DNA of 64,000 nt from an uncultured Bacilli bacterium (GTDB taxonomy: Bacteria > Bacillota_I > Bacilli_A > RF39 > UBA660), in NCBI GenBank assembly GCA_934095965.1, contig CAKOKR010000002.1:14255-78254 (forward strand), read 5' to 3'. The notes beneath the pieces were generated by a model. It had not been told where the DNA came from. It saw nothing but the letters and a program-made list of their open reading frames with translations, and did no database searches. The position numbers and the translations under genes were made by a program. Position 1 is the first letter of the stretch. The number at the start of each line of letters is the position of its first letter. Shown here piece after piece: positions 8,269 to 16,383 of the stretch.

Positions 8269-9510
8269 CTAGTTATCAAAAAAGTAACCAAATAATTTTC
8301 CTAATAAAGAATCTTCATTGATATTTACTTTTTTATGTATTCCACTTAATTCTTCTTGTTCTTCTATATCAAATATAGAAAAATCTCTATTTCGTAAAGT
8401 TAACCTACTATCATAATACTTAATCAATCCTACACTTGTAGCATATTTATTATGTCTAGCTCCAATTTCTGTAACATTACCAACAGTAGCATTATCAAAA
8501 ACATAACTAAGTATATTTTTAAAATCTGCCATTTCTGTTACTCCCCCTGTAACAATTATATAACTAATTTCCTTTTTTGTTAAGAGATTTATTTGTTTTT
8601 TTACTAAATTAAGCAATTCTTCCAATCTTCCCATAACAATTTCACTAGCATCAAACTGATTAACTTTAATTTTATCACCATTTTTATTCTCTAATATTAC
8701 TGATTCACTTGGTAAAGCTTTTGTCTTATCAGCTAAAGCAATTGATTCCTTTAAATACATTGCATCTTTTCTATTAATTTTATAAACGTATCCTAAATCA
8801 TAATCAATAGAATCTCCACCCATATCTATTACTTCACAACCAGTTAAGATACCTTTATTAAATATTGCAACACTACTCTTAGATGCTCCGATATTAACAA
8901 CAGCACCAACTTCAGTACTATTTTTACTGTTTTTAAATTCAAAGTAATCACCCATTGAACCAATTGTTACATCAATTACAGTAACTCCAAGTTTTTCTAA
9001 ACACTTAACTATTCCATTAACATTTTTCTTAGGTACTGTTCCAACTACAACTTTTACCTTTAGTTTTTCTGCATGCATATTTAATGGAGAATCTGTAACT
9101 ATACTATCATCTAGCAAAAACTTTGTGGGAAGTAATGCTACGATTTCTCGTGTTTCCATAACTTTGTTGTAAACTGCAGATTGCATTGATCTAATAATAT
9201 CATTACTACTAACTAAACCTGTCTCATTATTAATGGAAGTATAGCCTTCACTTAAGAAACATTCCAAATCATTCGCAGGAACACTGGCAATTACCTTTGT
9301 AATCTTTAGTCCAATCTGTTCTTCACCCTTTTTAAAAACATCACTCAAGGCTTCAATAGCACTTTCAGGATTAATAATAAATCCTTTTTTAATTCCTCGT
9401 GCCGGAGTATCCACACATGCTAAAATATTTAACTTATTACGAACTATTTCACCCACTACAAGTTTTATAGTGTGATTACCAATGTCTAAACTAGCAATAA
9501 TTCTTCGCAT
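8269..9510 (-). CDS. ftsA: Cell division protein FtsA
   Basis: This is the actin-like protein that tethers FtsZ to the membrane. The ATPase fold begins IIASLDIGNHTIKLVVGEI (phosphate 1 loop) and has later loops VVNIGASKSSVAIF and IIVTGGVTEM. The SHS2/1C domain lies at about residues 85-165. The end GKLFGYFFDN is a short amphipathic membrane-targeting helix. The 413-residue length is normal. It is the first gene of the operon and has its own promoter. Confidence 0.96.
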   Translation of the reverse strand: MRRIIASLDIGNHTIKLVVGEIVRNKLNILACVDTPARGIKKGFIINPESAIEALSDVFKKGEEQIGLKITKVIASVPANDLECFLSEGYTSINNETGLVSSNDIIRSMQSAVYNKVMETREIVALLPTKFLLDDSIVTDSPLNMHAEKLKVKVVVGTVPKKNVNGIVKCLEKLGVTVIDVTIGSMGDYFEFKNSKNSTEVGAVVNIGASKSSVAIFNKGILTGCEVIDMGGDSIDYDLGYVYKINRKDAMYLKESIALADKTKALPSESVILENKNGDKIKVNQFDASEIVMGRLEELLNLVKKQINLLTKKEISYIIVTGGVTEMADFKNILSYVFDNATVGNVTEIGARHNKYATSVGLIKYYDSRLTLRNRDFSIFDIEEQEELSGIHKKVNINEDSLLGKLFGYFFDN

Positions 9511-9539
9511 GCACTACATCTCCTATTACCTTATAACTA

Positions 9540-9568
9540 ATTATATCGAAAAAACAATATTCTTGCAA
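9540..9568 (-). promoter_or_regulatory. Promoter of ftsA-ftsZ
   Basis: Read on the minus strand: TTGCAA (9563-9568), a 17-base spacer, TATAAT (9540-9545). The ftsA start follows 30 bases later. Confidence 0.65.
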
Positions 9569-9597
9569 GGGTCTAACAAATATTTTTGAAAAAAAAG

Positions 9598-9640
9598 AAA
9601 TAAAAAAAAGACAAATTATACAAAATTCATCTTTTTTAAT
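9598..9640 (-). terminator. Probable terminator of the DUF4143 ATPase gene
   Basis: On the minus strand an imperfect hairpin, AAGA-AATT pairing with AATT-TCTT, is followed by eight Ts. The stem is AT-rich and therefore uncertain. Confidence 0.4.
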
Positions 9641-9646
9641 ACATTT

Positions 9647-10885
9647 TTATAAATCTAAACTATTTTCATTTAATAAAAATTCATAAATGTTCATAAAAAT
9701 AACACCATCTTCATTTCTGTAAACATCTACACCATCTTTGGTAATAATAATCTTTTTAAAAAAGTCATTAACATTTAATAAAGGTCTTAATTCTTGTTCC
9801 TTTTTACTTTCATCACTAACACTTAATGCTGATTGAATATAATATTTTTTACTACCAAAATTACAAACAAAATCAATTTCAGTTTGTTTCTTATTATCTT
9901 TATCTCTAACTTCAACTACTCCAATATCAACCAAATATCCTCTTTTTCTTAATTCATTATAAATTAAATTTTCCATTAAATGAGTTTCTTCGACTTGTCT
10001 AAAATTTAAAAATGAGTTTCTTATTCCTAAATCAGAAAAATAAAATTTATACGGAGTTTCAATATATTTCTTACCCTTTATATCATATCTTTTAGTTTTT
10101 TCTATTAAAAAAGCATCTTCCAAATAACTTAAATATTTAAAAATAGTTTTATCAGTCATAGTACTTTTATTATCCCTATTCATAAATGATTTAGATAATT
10201 TTAAAGGATTAGTTAATGAACCAACTGCTGAAGATACAATTTCAACTAAATAATTAAATTTTTCAACATTTTGAATATTATTTCTTTCAATTACATCTTT
10301 CATGTAAGTTCTAGTTCGCTCTTGTTCCAAATATTTTATTTTATTATTATTAGTTCTATTTAAAACAGTCAAAGGTAATCCCCCATAAGTTAAATACTCA
10401 CTCAATGCTTCTTCTCTACTTTTACTACTAATATTAAAGAATTCTTTAAATGACAATGGATACATTCTTATATCATCCCCACGTCCACGAAACTCAGTTA
10501 TAATATCACTAGATAAAAATTTAGAATTACTACCAGTTACATAAATATCAACATTCTTTTTTAATAATCCATTTAAAACAGGTTCAAAGTCGCTTACTTT
10601 TTGAACTTCATCAAGTAAAATATAGTATTTATCACTATCAATAATTTTATCAGTAATATACTTATATAAATCATGACCATCTAATAAATATTCATTCTCT
10701 ATTGAATCAAGATCCAACTTTATAATATGACTTTCTCCTACCCCACTATCCAACAAATAGTTTTTAAACATTGGATCTAACAAATATGATTTTCCACATC
10801 TTCTTATACCAGTAATAACCTTGATTAATCCATTATTTTGTTTTTCAATCAATTGATTTAAATAATAATCTCTGTTTATATTCAT
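9647..10885 (-). CDS. AAA ATPase with DUF4143 domain
   Basis: The protein has 412 residues. The N-terminal AAA domain has Walker A, TGIRRCGKSYLL (about 25-36), and Walker B, YYILLDEVQKV, followed by a sensor-type TGSNSKFL. The C-terminal half matches DUF4143, with DIGVVEVRDKDNKKQTEIDFVCN, a stretch resembling a PD-(D/E)XK core. These proteins are common and mobile in bacteria, and their role is not established; some have been linked to toxin-antitoxin or defence behaviour. It stands alone with a perfect promoter that is flanked by two near-identical repeats. Confidence 0.8.
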   Translation of the reverse strand: MNINRDYYLNQLIEKQNNGLIKVITGIRRCGKSYLLDPMFKNYLLDSGVGESHIIKLDLDSIENEYLLDGHDLYKYITDKIIDSDKYYILLDEVQKVSDFEPVLNGLLKKNVDIYVTGSNSKFLSSDIITEFRGRGDDIRMYPLSFKEFFNISSKSREEALSEYLTYGGLPLTVLNRTNNNKIKYLEQERTRTYMKDVIERNNIQNVEKFNYLVEIVSSAVGSLTNPLKLSKSFMNRDNKSTMTDKTIFKYLSYLEDAFLIEKTKRYDIKGKKYIETPYKFYFSDLGIRNSFLNFRQVEETHLMENLIYNELRKRGYLVDIGVVEVRDKDNKKQTEIDFVCNFGSKKYYIQSALSVSDESKKEQELRPLLNVNDFFKKIIITKDGVDVYRNEDGVIFMNIYEFLLNENSLDL

Positions 10886-10893
10886 ATTTCCTC

Positions 10894-10928
10894 CATTCCG
10901 AATTTTTTCCGTTTTGTACCTAAATTCG
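10894..10928 (-). repeat. Repeat copy 1, forming the 5' leader of the DUF4143 ATPase gene
   Basis: This 35-base sequence is identical to the first 35 bases of the copy at 10968-11007, with a 74-base period. It fills almost the whole leader between the predicted transcription start (near 10929) and the GGAGG site. Only six bases of its terminal inverted repeat remain (CGAATT with AATTCG). Confidence 0.8.
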
Positions 10929-10935
10929 TAATATA

Positions 10936-10964
10936 ATTATACAATATATCTTGATTTTTGTCAA
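10936..10964 (-). promoter_or_regulatory. Promoter of the DUF4143 ATPase gene, flanked by two repeats
   Basis: On the minus strand: perfect TTGACA (10959-10964), a 17-base spacer, perfect TATAAT (10936-10941). One repeat copy ends three bases before the -35 box and the other begins about seven bases after the -10 box. The arrangement looks like paired operators. Confidence 0.75.
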
Positions 10965-10967
10965 TTT

Positions 10968-11007
10968 CATTCCGAATTTTTTCCGTTTTGTACCTAAATT
11001 CGGAATG
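10968..11007 (-). repeat. Repeat copy 2, palindromic, upstream of the -35 box
   Basis: A 40-base element with perfect 11-base terminal inverted arms, CATTCCGAATT and AATTCGGAATG, around an 18-base centre. The first 35 bases are identical to 10894-10928. It could be a regulator binding site or a small repeat element. Confidence 0.8.
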
Positions 11008-11046
11008 AAACTTATTTTAAATTAATAAATATAACTCCTAACATAA

Positions 11047-11481
11047 CTAGAAAAAAAAACAATCATTTGTAAAATGTTCATAGACTTTTTCATTAGAAAG
11101 TAGTCTAGAAAACATACTTATTGCTAAATGAATATATGCTATTACATCAAATGTATATAAATATGATTCACTATAACTTTTTCTTAAAGTAATTAAATTA
11201 TCCATTAAACTATATGCTTTATCTATTCTTACATTAGATATTAAAGAATCATCTCTTACTACATAATGCCATTTAACAACCTTTAAAAAAGACATTCCCT
11301 TTATATTTTTTAAAACATTTAAGAAAAATATTAAATTTTCAATTTCATATGCTTCATCTAAAAAATATATATCATTAATAACTTCTTTTTTAAATAATTT
11401 TCCCCATGAACATGGTGCAACAAACATCATATTTTTAAAATTCGTGAAATGAAAAAGTAATATTAAACAATAATCCTTCAT
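11047..11481 (-). pseudogene. Glycosyltransferase family 2 remnant (C-terminal part only)
   Basis: The 144 residues contain PCSWGKLFKKEVI, then IYFLDEAYEIENLIFFLN and later VVKWHYVVRDDSLI. This corresponds to the segment of GT2 enzymes that reads like W-x-K-L-(F/Y)-K-R, E-D-x-x-F and the Y-Y-R-x-R-x-x-S-(I/M) region. The nucleotide-sugar-binding N-terminal half with the DxD motif is absent. Upstream is the start region of spoIIIAH, so the missing part is not nearby. No good ribosome site is seen. It is most likely decayed; a small unrelated protein is the alternative. Confidence 0.45.
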
Positions 11482-11513
11482 ATAGTTAAATAGCTTTAGA
11501 TGGAGGAAAAATT

Positions 11514-12008
11514 ATGATTAACAAACAAAATTTATGGTTCGTTACTTTATTTTCACTAATTTTAGTACTAGGAATTTATTATGTAACAATGAAAGATGAA
11601 AGTCTAACTGTATTATCCGGAGTAAATGATGTATCTGATGTAATCGAAGTAAAAGAATCTGATGTAATTGTTGCACTTCAAGTCGAACAAGATGAAACAG
11701 TTTTAAAAGAAATGAACGAATATCAAAATATCTTACTTGATGATAAAGCTACAATCGAAGAAAAAAATGATGCTTACAATGCACTACAATCATTAAACAA
11801 TTCTAAAAGCGAATGTGAAAAAATCAAAAAACTAATCGAAGAAAAATTTAAACTAGATAATTTTGTTAAAATTGAAAATGATAAAATAAGTATTACAGTT
11901 GCAAGTAAAGACCATAATAAAGAATTAGCTAACAACATTATCAGAGAGGTTCAAAATTTATATGATAAACAAAAATACATCACAGTAAAATTTCAGGCAA
12001 ACTCCTAA
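11514..12008 (+). CDS. spoIIIAH: Stage III sporulation protein SpoIIIAH
   Basis: The protein is 164 residues with a short cytoplasmic start MINKQNLW, one membrane segment (about 8-25) and a mostly helical extracytoplasmic domain. This matches SpoIIIAH, which with forespore SpoIIQ forms a channel between mother cell and forespore. The C-terminal half has the ring-building EscJ/PrgK-like pattern (FVKIENDKISITVASKDH). GGAGG precedes the ATG. The other spoIIIA genes (AA-AG) are not next to it, and gerE and gerM follow instead. Confidence 0.75.
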   Translation: MINKQNLWFVTLFSLILVLGIYYVTMKDESLTVLSGVNDVSDVIEVKESDVIVALQVEQDETVLKEMNEYQNILLDDKATIEEKNDAYNALQSLNNSKSECEKIKKLIEEKFKLDNFVKIENDKISITVASKDHNKELANNIIREVQNLYDKQKYITVKFQANS

Positions 12009-12020
12009 ACATATTTATAA

Positions 12021-12046
12021 ATACTTCATATAATATTATGAAGTAT
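12021..12046. promoter_or_regulatory. 10-base inverted repeat in front of gerE
   Basis: ATACTTCATA (12021-12030) and TATGAAGTAT (12037-12046) flank a 6-base centre. It lies just before the gerE ribosome site with no T-run after it, so it looks more like an operator than a terminator. Within it CATATAATA fits the Sigma-K -10 pattern CATAnnnTA, with a weak AACA about 15 bases upstream. Confidence 0.4.
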
Positions 12047-12065
12047 ATTTTATAAGGAGTTAAAG

Positions 12066-12275
12066 ATGAAAAAGAAAATACTAACAGACCGAGAACAAGA
12101 AGTATTTGAATTACTTATTAAAAATAAATCAACATTTGAAATAGCAAAAAAACTAAATATCAGTGAAAAAACAGTCCGCAATCATATATCAAATGCCATT
12201 CAAAAACTTGGAGTAAAAGGAAGAAGCCAAGCAATAATTGAATTAATAAAACTCGGAGAACTACAAATAAACTAA
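12066..12275 (+). CDS. gerE: Spore germination/coat transcription regulator GerE
   Basis: This is a 69-residue LuxR-type helix-turn-helix protein with no receiver domain. It follows Bacillus GerE almost residue for residue: LTDREQEVFELL, then ISEKTVRNHIS, then QKLGVKGRSQA and GEL at the end. GerE is the last mother-cell regulator and controls late coat genes together with Sigma-K. Its location next to a gerM-like gene agrees with the Bacillus gene order. AAGGAG precedes the ATG, and a strong terminator follows. Confidence 0.9.
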   Translation: MKKKILTDREQEVFELLIKNKSTFEIAKKLNISEKTVRNHISNAIQKLGVKGRSQAIIELIKLGELQIN

Positions 12276-12293
12276 AGACTTCGGTCTTTTTTT
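12274..12293 (+). terminator. Terminator of gerE
   Basis: AAAGAC, a TTCG tetraloop, GTCTTTTTTT. The stem begins within the stop codon. Confidence 0.85.
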
Positions 12294-12328
12294 ATTATTT
12301 TATAATATAATTAATTAGGTGTTTAAAA

Positions 12329-13261
12329 ATGATAAAGAAATCTTCTATAAGGCGTATCTGCGTTGCAACTCTTGCACTATTTATTTTATTAATAATTTAT
12401 TTTTTTCCAACCAAGGATTTTAAAACAACAAAAAACCTACACTATATCAAAGATAATGAAATGCCCATATTTTTAAAAGATAAAAATAATTATGTTGCAA
12501 GAACTACCATTATTAAAAAAAGTAATAACACAATTGACCAAGTAAAAGAAATAATCAAAGATTTAACTAAGAATTCAAGTAACTCAAGTTACATCCAAGA
12601 TGGATTTACACCACTAATACCAGAAAACACTAAAATAATTGATTTAAATCTAGATAAAGAAACTCTTACCATTAATTTTAGTAAAGAACTTTTAAATGTT
12701 GATAAAGAAAATGAAGAAGACATGATCGAAGCAATAACCTATTCTATCCTTGAAATAAAAGAAATAACTAATATAAAGATTAACATCGAAGGAAAACCTC
12801 TTGAATATTTACCAAATTCTAACATAAAACTACCAAATACTTTTGATAAAACATATGGAATAAATAAAATATACAATATTGATTCATATAAAAATACAAC
12901 AAAAACTACAATTTATTATTTAAGTAAATATAATGATTCATATTATTATGTACCAATTACTAAAATAGAAAACACTAATAAAGAAAAAGTAGAAATAATT
13001 ATTAAAGAATTAAAAAGTACTCCGATATATCACACAAACTTAATAAGTTATTTAGCATCATCTACTAATTTAACAAATTATGAAATACTAGAAAACAATA
13101 TTAAGTTATCTTTTAATAATAACTTAATAGCTAACATTAACAATAATGAAATGATTGAAACTGTAAAGTATTCGATTGCTCTATCCATCAGAGATACATA
13201 TGGATATAATGACATTTCCTTCAAAATATTAGATAATCCTGAGATAAATCTATCTATTTAA
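12329..13261 (+). CDS. gerM: GerM-like sporulation protein with two GerMN domains
   Basis: An N-terminal basic stretch and one membrane segment (about 10-27) are followed by two similar units of about 110 residues (about 55-165 and 190-305). Each has the GerMN pattern: a strand, V-K-x-I-I-x-x-L helix, PENTKI-type turn, LTINFSKELLN-type strand and a late helix (EAITYSILEI; ETVKYSIALSI). GerM is needed for spore cortex formation and germination and stabilises the SpoIIQ/SpoIIIAH channel complex. There is no lipobox Cys near the start, so it is a membrane-anchored variant. The neighbour spoIIIAH fits this role. Confidence 0.8.
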   Translation: MIKKSSIRRICVATLALFILLIIYFFPTKDFKTTKNLHYIKDNEMPIFLKDKNNYVARTTIIKKSNNTIDQVKEIIKDLTKNSSNSSYIQDGFTPLIPENTKIIDLNLDKETLTINFSKELLNVDKENEEDMIEAITYSILEIKEITNIKINIEGKPLEYLPNSNIKLPNTFDKTYGINKIYNIDSYKNTTKTTIYYLSKYNDSYYYVPITKIENTNKEKVEIIIKELKSTPIYHTNLISYLASSTNLTNYEILENNIKLSFNNNLIANINNNEMIETVKYSIALSIRDTYGYNDISFKILDNPEINLSI

Positions 13262-13293
13262 TAAAAAAAATTATAAAAAGTAACAAAAACTAC

Positions 13294-13322
13294 TTGCATT
13301 AACTAAAAAAGTATACTATAAT
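13294..13322 (+). promoter_or_regulatory. Promoter of tRNA-Arg(TCT)
   Basis: TTGCAT (13294-13299), a 17-base spacer, TATAAT (13317-13322), 22 bases before the tRNA. Confidence 0.7.
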
Positions 13323-13344
13323 AAATCTATCAGTTGAAGGAAAT

Positions 13345-13421
13345 GTCCTGGTAGCTCAGCTGGATAGAGCAATCGCCTTCTAAGCGATCGGTCGTGAGTT
13401 CGAATCTCGCCCAGGACACCA
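13345..13421 (+). tRNA. tRNA-Arg (anticodon TCT)
   Basis: A full cloverleaf of 77 bases: acceptor GTCCTGG with CCAGGAC, D-stem GCTC/GAGC, anticodon stem ATCGC/GCGAT with loop CTTCTAA (anticodon TCT, reads AGA), TTCGAAT in the T-loop and an encoded CCA end. Confidence 0.97.
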
Positions 13422-13432
13422 TTTTAAAAATT

Positions 13433-13458
13433 AAGTCTTATTCAAAAGACTTTTTTTT
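13433..13458 (+). terminator. Terminator after tRNA-Arg(TCT)
   Basis: AAGTCTT and AAGACTT form a stem followed by a run of eight Ts. Confidence 0.75.
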
Positions 13459-13535
13459 GTTGTTAAAAATCCCGACAGATCGCATTAAACACTATACAAA
13501 AAGACCAATCAAATTGATTGGTCTTTAACTATTTA

Positions 13536-13718
13536 TTAAGCATGAACTTTTTCTTTTACTTTACTAGAGAAAGTATGTTTAACTCTATCATGTTCTTCTG
13601 CTCTTTTTCCGTTATTAAATCTTTCAACTGTACCAACTAAATAACCAGTAATTCTTCTAATTCTTTCAAATTCAACTCCTTCACCAGTTACTCTTTCTTT
13701 TTTTATTTCTTCTTTCAT
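13536..13718 (-). CDS. Separate glycyl-radical domain of anaerobic ribonucleotide reductase
   Basis: The 60-residue protein matches the extreme C-terminus of class III ribonucleotide reductase: FERIRRITGYLVGT (Gly25 would carry the radical), then RFNNGKRAEEHDRVKH. In E. coli NrdD the equivalent RRVCGYLG...VKRRVKH is part of the same chain. Here it starts with its own ATG one base after the nrdD stop (TAG-T-ATG), in the +1 frame, with AAGGA eight bases upstream, so re-initiation by the same ribosome is likely. It would have to associate with NrdD to be oxidised by the activase NrdG. No nrdG is in the window. Confidence 0.8.
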   Translation of the reverse strand: MKEEIKKERVTGEGVEFERIRRITGYLVGTVERFNNGKRAEEHDRVKHTFSSKVKEKVHA

Positions 13719-13719
13719 A

Positions 13720-16041
13720 CTAAATATCCTTTCCTTCTAATCTTTTTAATAATTCTACACTAACAGGTTCCCCAGTTTTTCTTCCACATCTTGGACATAC
13801 ATCTTTAATAATTCCAACATAACCACAAACTGGATCTCTATCTACTGGATGGTTAATCGCTCCATATCCAATATCACTTTCTTTCATTATTCTAACAACA
13901 CTTTCAAATGCTTCTAGATTATCTGATGGATCTCCATCAAGTTCAATATAACTAATATGACCAGCATTTGTAAACTTATGATATGCTCCTTCAAGTCTTA
14001 ATTTATCTGCAATAGAAATATTGTAATAAACTGGAACATGGAATGAATTTGTGTAATAAGCTCTATCTGTTACTCCAGGAATCTTACCATATATATCTCT
14101 ATCAATACTAACAAATCTACCAGATAAACCTTCCGCAGGTGTTGCAAGACAAGTAAAATTCAAATTATATTTTTTACTATATTCATCACATTTTTCTCTC
14201 ATGTGACCAATTATTTTAACACCAAGTTTTTGTGCTTCTTCACTTTCACCATGATGTTTACCAATCAAAGCTTTTAAACATTCAGCTAAACCAATAAATC
14301 CAATTGAAAGTGTACCGTGTTTTAATACCTTCTTTAATTTATCATTTGGTTTTAATTTATCACTATCAAGCCAAACACCTTGACCCATTAAGAATGGGAA
14401 ATTATAAACTCTTTTATTACATTGAATATCATATCTTTCAAGTAATTGATCTTTAACAAGTTCCATTAAATCATCAAGTTCTTCATAAAAACCTTTCATA
14501 TCAGCTTTATCTAAAGCATTTTTACCAACAATACCATGTTTAATACCAAGTCTTGGTAAATTAATTGATGTAAATGATAAATTACCTCTTCCTGGTGTAA
14601 TTTGTTTATCAGGATCAACTACGTTACCTATAACTCTAGTTCTACATCCCATATAACCAACTTCAGTACGATAATCTCCTTCTTTATAATATGGTTTATT
14701 AAATGATGAATCTAAGAAAGACCAATTTGGAAATAATCTTTTCGCAGACACTCTTAAACTTAATTTAAATAAATCATAATTTGGATCTTCAGGATTATAG
14801 TTAACTCCTTCTTTTACTTTAAATATTGAAATTGGAAATATCGGAGTTTCACCATGACCAAGTCCAGCTTCACTAGCAAGCATATAGTTTTTAGTAACCA
14901 TTCTGCCTTCACTAGATGTATCTGTACCAAAATTTATTGATGAAAATGGTACTTGTGCACCAGCTCTTGAATGCATTGTATTTAAATTATGCACAAATGC
15001 TTCCATTGCTTGATATGTTCTCTTTTCAGTTTTTTCTAAAGATTTCTTTAATGCTAAATCAAACATTCTCTTTAAAAGTTCTGAATCTTTATAATATTTT
15101 TCAAAATAATCAACAGTTATATCTATTGTATTAATTTTTGCTATATCTTTTTCAATACTATTCATATTGATAAAATCATTTAAATCTTCTAAATCAACAT
15201 AATCCTTAATAGATGTTTTAACCATTTTCTTAAATGTTTTTAAAACACCTGGTGCTAAATAATAATCAAATGCTGGAATACTTTGACCACCATGTTGATC
15301 ATTTTGATTTGATTGAACAGCTATTGCAGCAAGTGCAGAATAACTCATTATATCATTTGGTTCTCTCAAATGTCCATGACCTGTAGAAAAACCATTTTTA
15401 AATAATTTATCTAAATCAATTTGCATACATGTTGTTGTACCCATAGCTTCAAAATCCATATCATGAATATGAATATATCCCTCATCATGAGCATCTGCAA
15501 ACTTTTTCTTCATTAAATAAGATTTAGCAAATTCTCTTGATACATTCGAACCAAATTGTAACATTGTTCCCATCGCAGAATTACCATCAATATTACCATT
15601 TTCTCTTTTTGCATCATCTTCTGCAGCACTTTTAAGTGCTAAGCCTTCTAATGTTTTTAAAAATTTATGACTTCTTTTATCATCAGTAAATGCTTCTCTA
15701 GCTTTTGTTCTATTTTCTCTATATTCAGCAAAACTTTCATAAACATCATCATACTTATCTTTCTTCAAAGTATCTTCGATAATATCTTGTATATCTTCAA
15801 TCTTAATACTTGCTTTATCAGAGTAATCTTTTTCAATTCTCTTTATTACATGTCCATATACTTTTTGGATGTCATTTGATTTATATTTTAATATTTCATC
15901 ATCATCCTCATTTGTTACTTTGATACTATCAAAGCCTTTTTTAATTGCCATAGCTATCTTGGTTCCATTAAAATTAACTTTAGAACCATTTCTCTTAACT
16001 ACTTTAATTGTTTCAAAAATTTCTTCATTTGCCTTTGGCAT
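13720..16041 (-). CDS. nrdD: Anaerobic ribonucleoside-triphosphate reductase NrdD, large part
   Basis: This is the oxygen-sensitive class III enzyme that reduces ribonucleoside triphosphates to deoxy forms. An ATP-cone lies at about residues 10-105 (VVKRNGSKVNFNGTKI). The barrel follows, with GTTTCMQIDL and HGGQSIPAFDYYLAPG. Near the end CGYVGIIKDVCPRCGRK is the zinc site. The chain stops at residue 773 shortly after this, before the glycyl-radical loop, which is encoded by the next small gene. The E. coli and T4 enzymes carry both parts in one chain. The gene stands in its own unit with a good promoter. Confidence 0.93.
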   Translation of the reverse strand: MPKANEEIFETIKVVKRNGSKVNFNGTKIAMAIKKGFDSIKVTNEDDDEILKYKSNDIQKVYGHVIKRIEKDYSDKASIKIEDIQDIIEDTLKKDKYDDVYESFAEYRENRTKAREAFTDDKRSHKFLKTLEGLALKSAAEDDAKRENGNIDGNSAMGTMLQFGSNVSREFAKSYLMKKKFADAHDEGYIHIHDMDFEAMGTTTCMQIDLDKLFKNGFSTGHGHLREPNDIMSYSALAAIAVQSNQNDQHGGQSIPAFDYYLAPGVLKTFKKMVKTSIKDYVDLEDLNDFINMNSIEKDIAKINTIDITVDYFEKYYKDSELLKRMFDLALKKSLEKTEKRTYQAMEAFVHNLNTMHSRAGAQVPFSSINFGTDTSSEGRMVTKNYMLASEAGLGHGETPIFPISIFKVKEGVNYNPEDPNYDLFKLSLRVSAKRLFPNWSFLDSSFNKPYYKEGDYRTEVGYMGCRTRVIGNVVDPDKQITPGRGNLSFTSINLPRLGIKHGIVGKNALDKADMKGFYEELDDLMELVKDQLLERYDIQCNKRVYNFPFLMGQGVWLDSDKLKPNDKLKKVLKHGTLSIGFIGLAECLKALIGKHHGESEEAQKLGVKIIGHMREKCDEYSKKYNLNFTCLATPAEGLSGRFVSIDRDIYGKIPGVTDRAYYTNSFHVPVYYNISIADKLRLEGAYHKFTNAGHISYIELDGDPSDNLEAFESVVRIMKESDIGYGAINHPVDRDPVCGYVGIIKDVCPRCGRKTGEPVSVELLKRLEGKDI

Positions 16042-16069
16042 AATACACTTCCTTCCTTATCACATTTTC

Positions 16070-16098
16070 ATTATAATACGTAGCAAGATATTTGTCTA
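16070..16098 (-). promoter_or_regulatory. Promoter of nrdD
   Basis: On the minus strand: TAGACA (16093-16098), a 17-base spacer, TATAAT (16070-16075). An AAGGAAGGA site precedes the ATG. Confidence 0.6.
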
Positions 16099-16334
16099 TC
16101 AAAATTACTAATTTTATTTTTTTAAAATTTTTACTTTTTAAAATTTTGCCCCGATTTTTCGTTGTTCGTATTTTTAAGTTATCTCTGGTTTACCTAGTAT
16201 TTATCCAGAAAACTCTTATATTTTAAAAAATATTTCATTTTTTACATTTGTTTACTTTTTTAACTTTTTAATTTTTCAAAAATTTGACATATCAAATTTT
16301 TACATCATAAAATCTTTTCAAAAATTAATAAAGC
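16099..16334. other. Divergent intergenic region between nrdD and murC
   Basis: The sequence is extremely AT-rich with no coding potential that I can support. The only structure seen is a loose dyad near 16180-16210, TCTGG with CCAGA on the minus strand, 16 bases apart. No clear NrdR box was recognised. Confidence 0.5.
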
Positions 16335-16363
16335 TTGCACATAACATTAATAATTAGTATAAT
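16335..16363 (+). promoter_or_regulatory. Promoter of murC
   Basis: TTGCAC (16335-16340), a 17-base spacer, TATAAT (16358-16363), 20 bases before the ATG. Confidence 0.7.
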
Positions 16364-16383
16364 ATTTATAAGGACGTGATAAT

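Noticed and set aside
13719..13722. A programmed +1 frameshift joining nrdD and the glycyl-radical gene
   Set aside because: A shift at ATT-TAG could in principle fuse the frames, but the small gene has its own ATG with a well-spaced ribosome site, so separate initiation is the simpler reading. It is not excluded.
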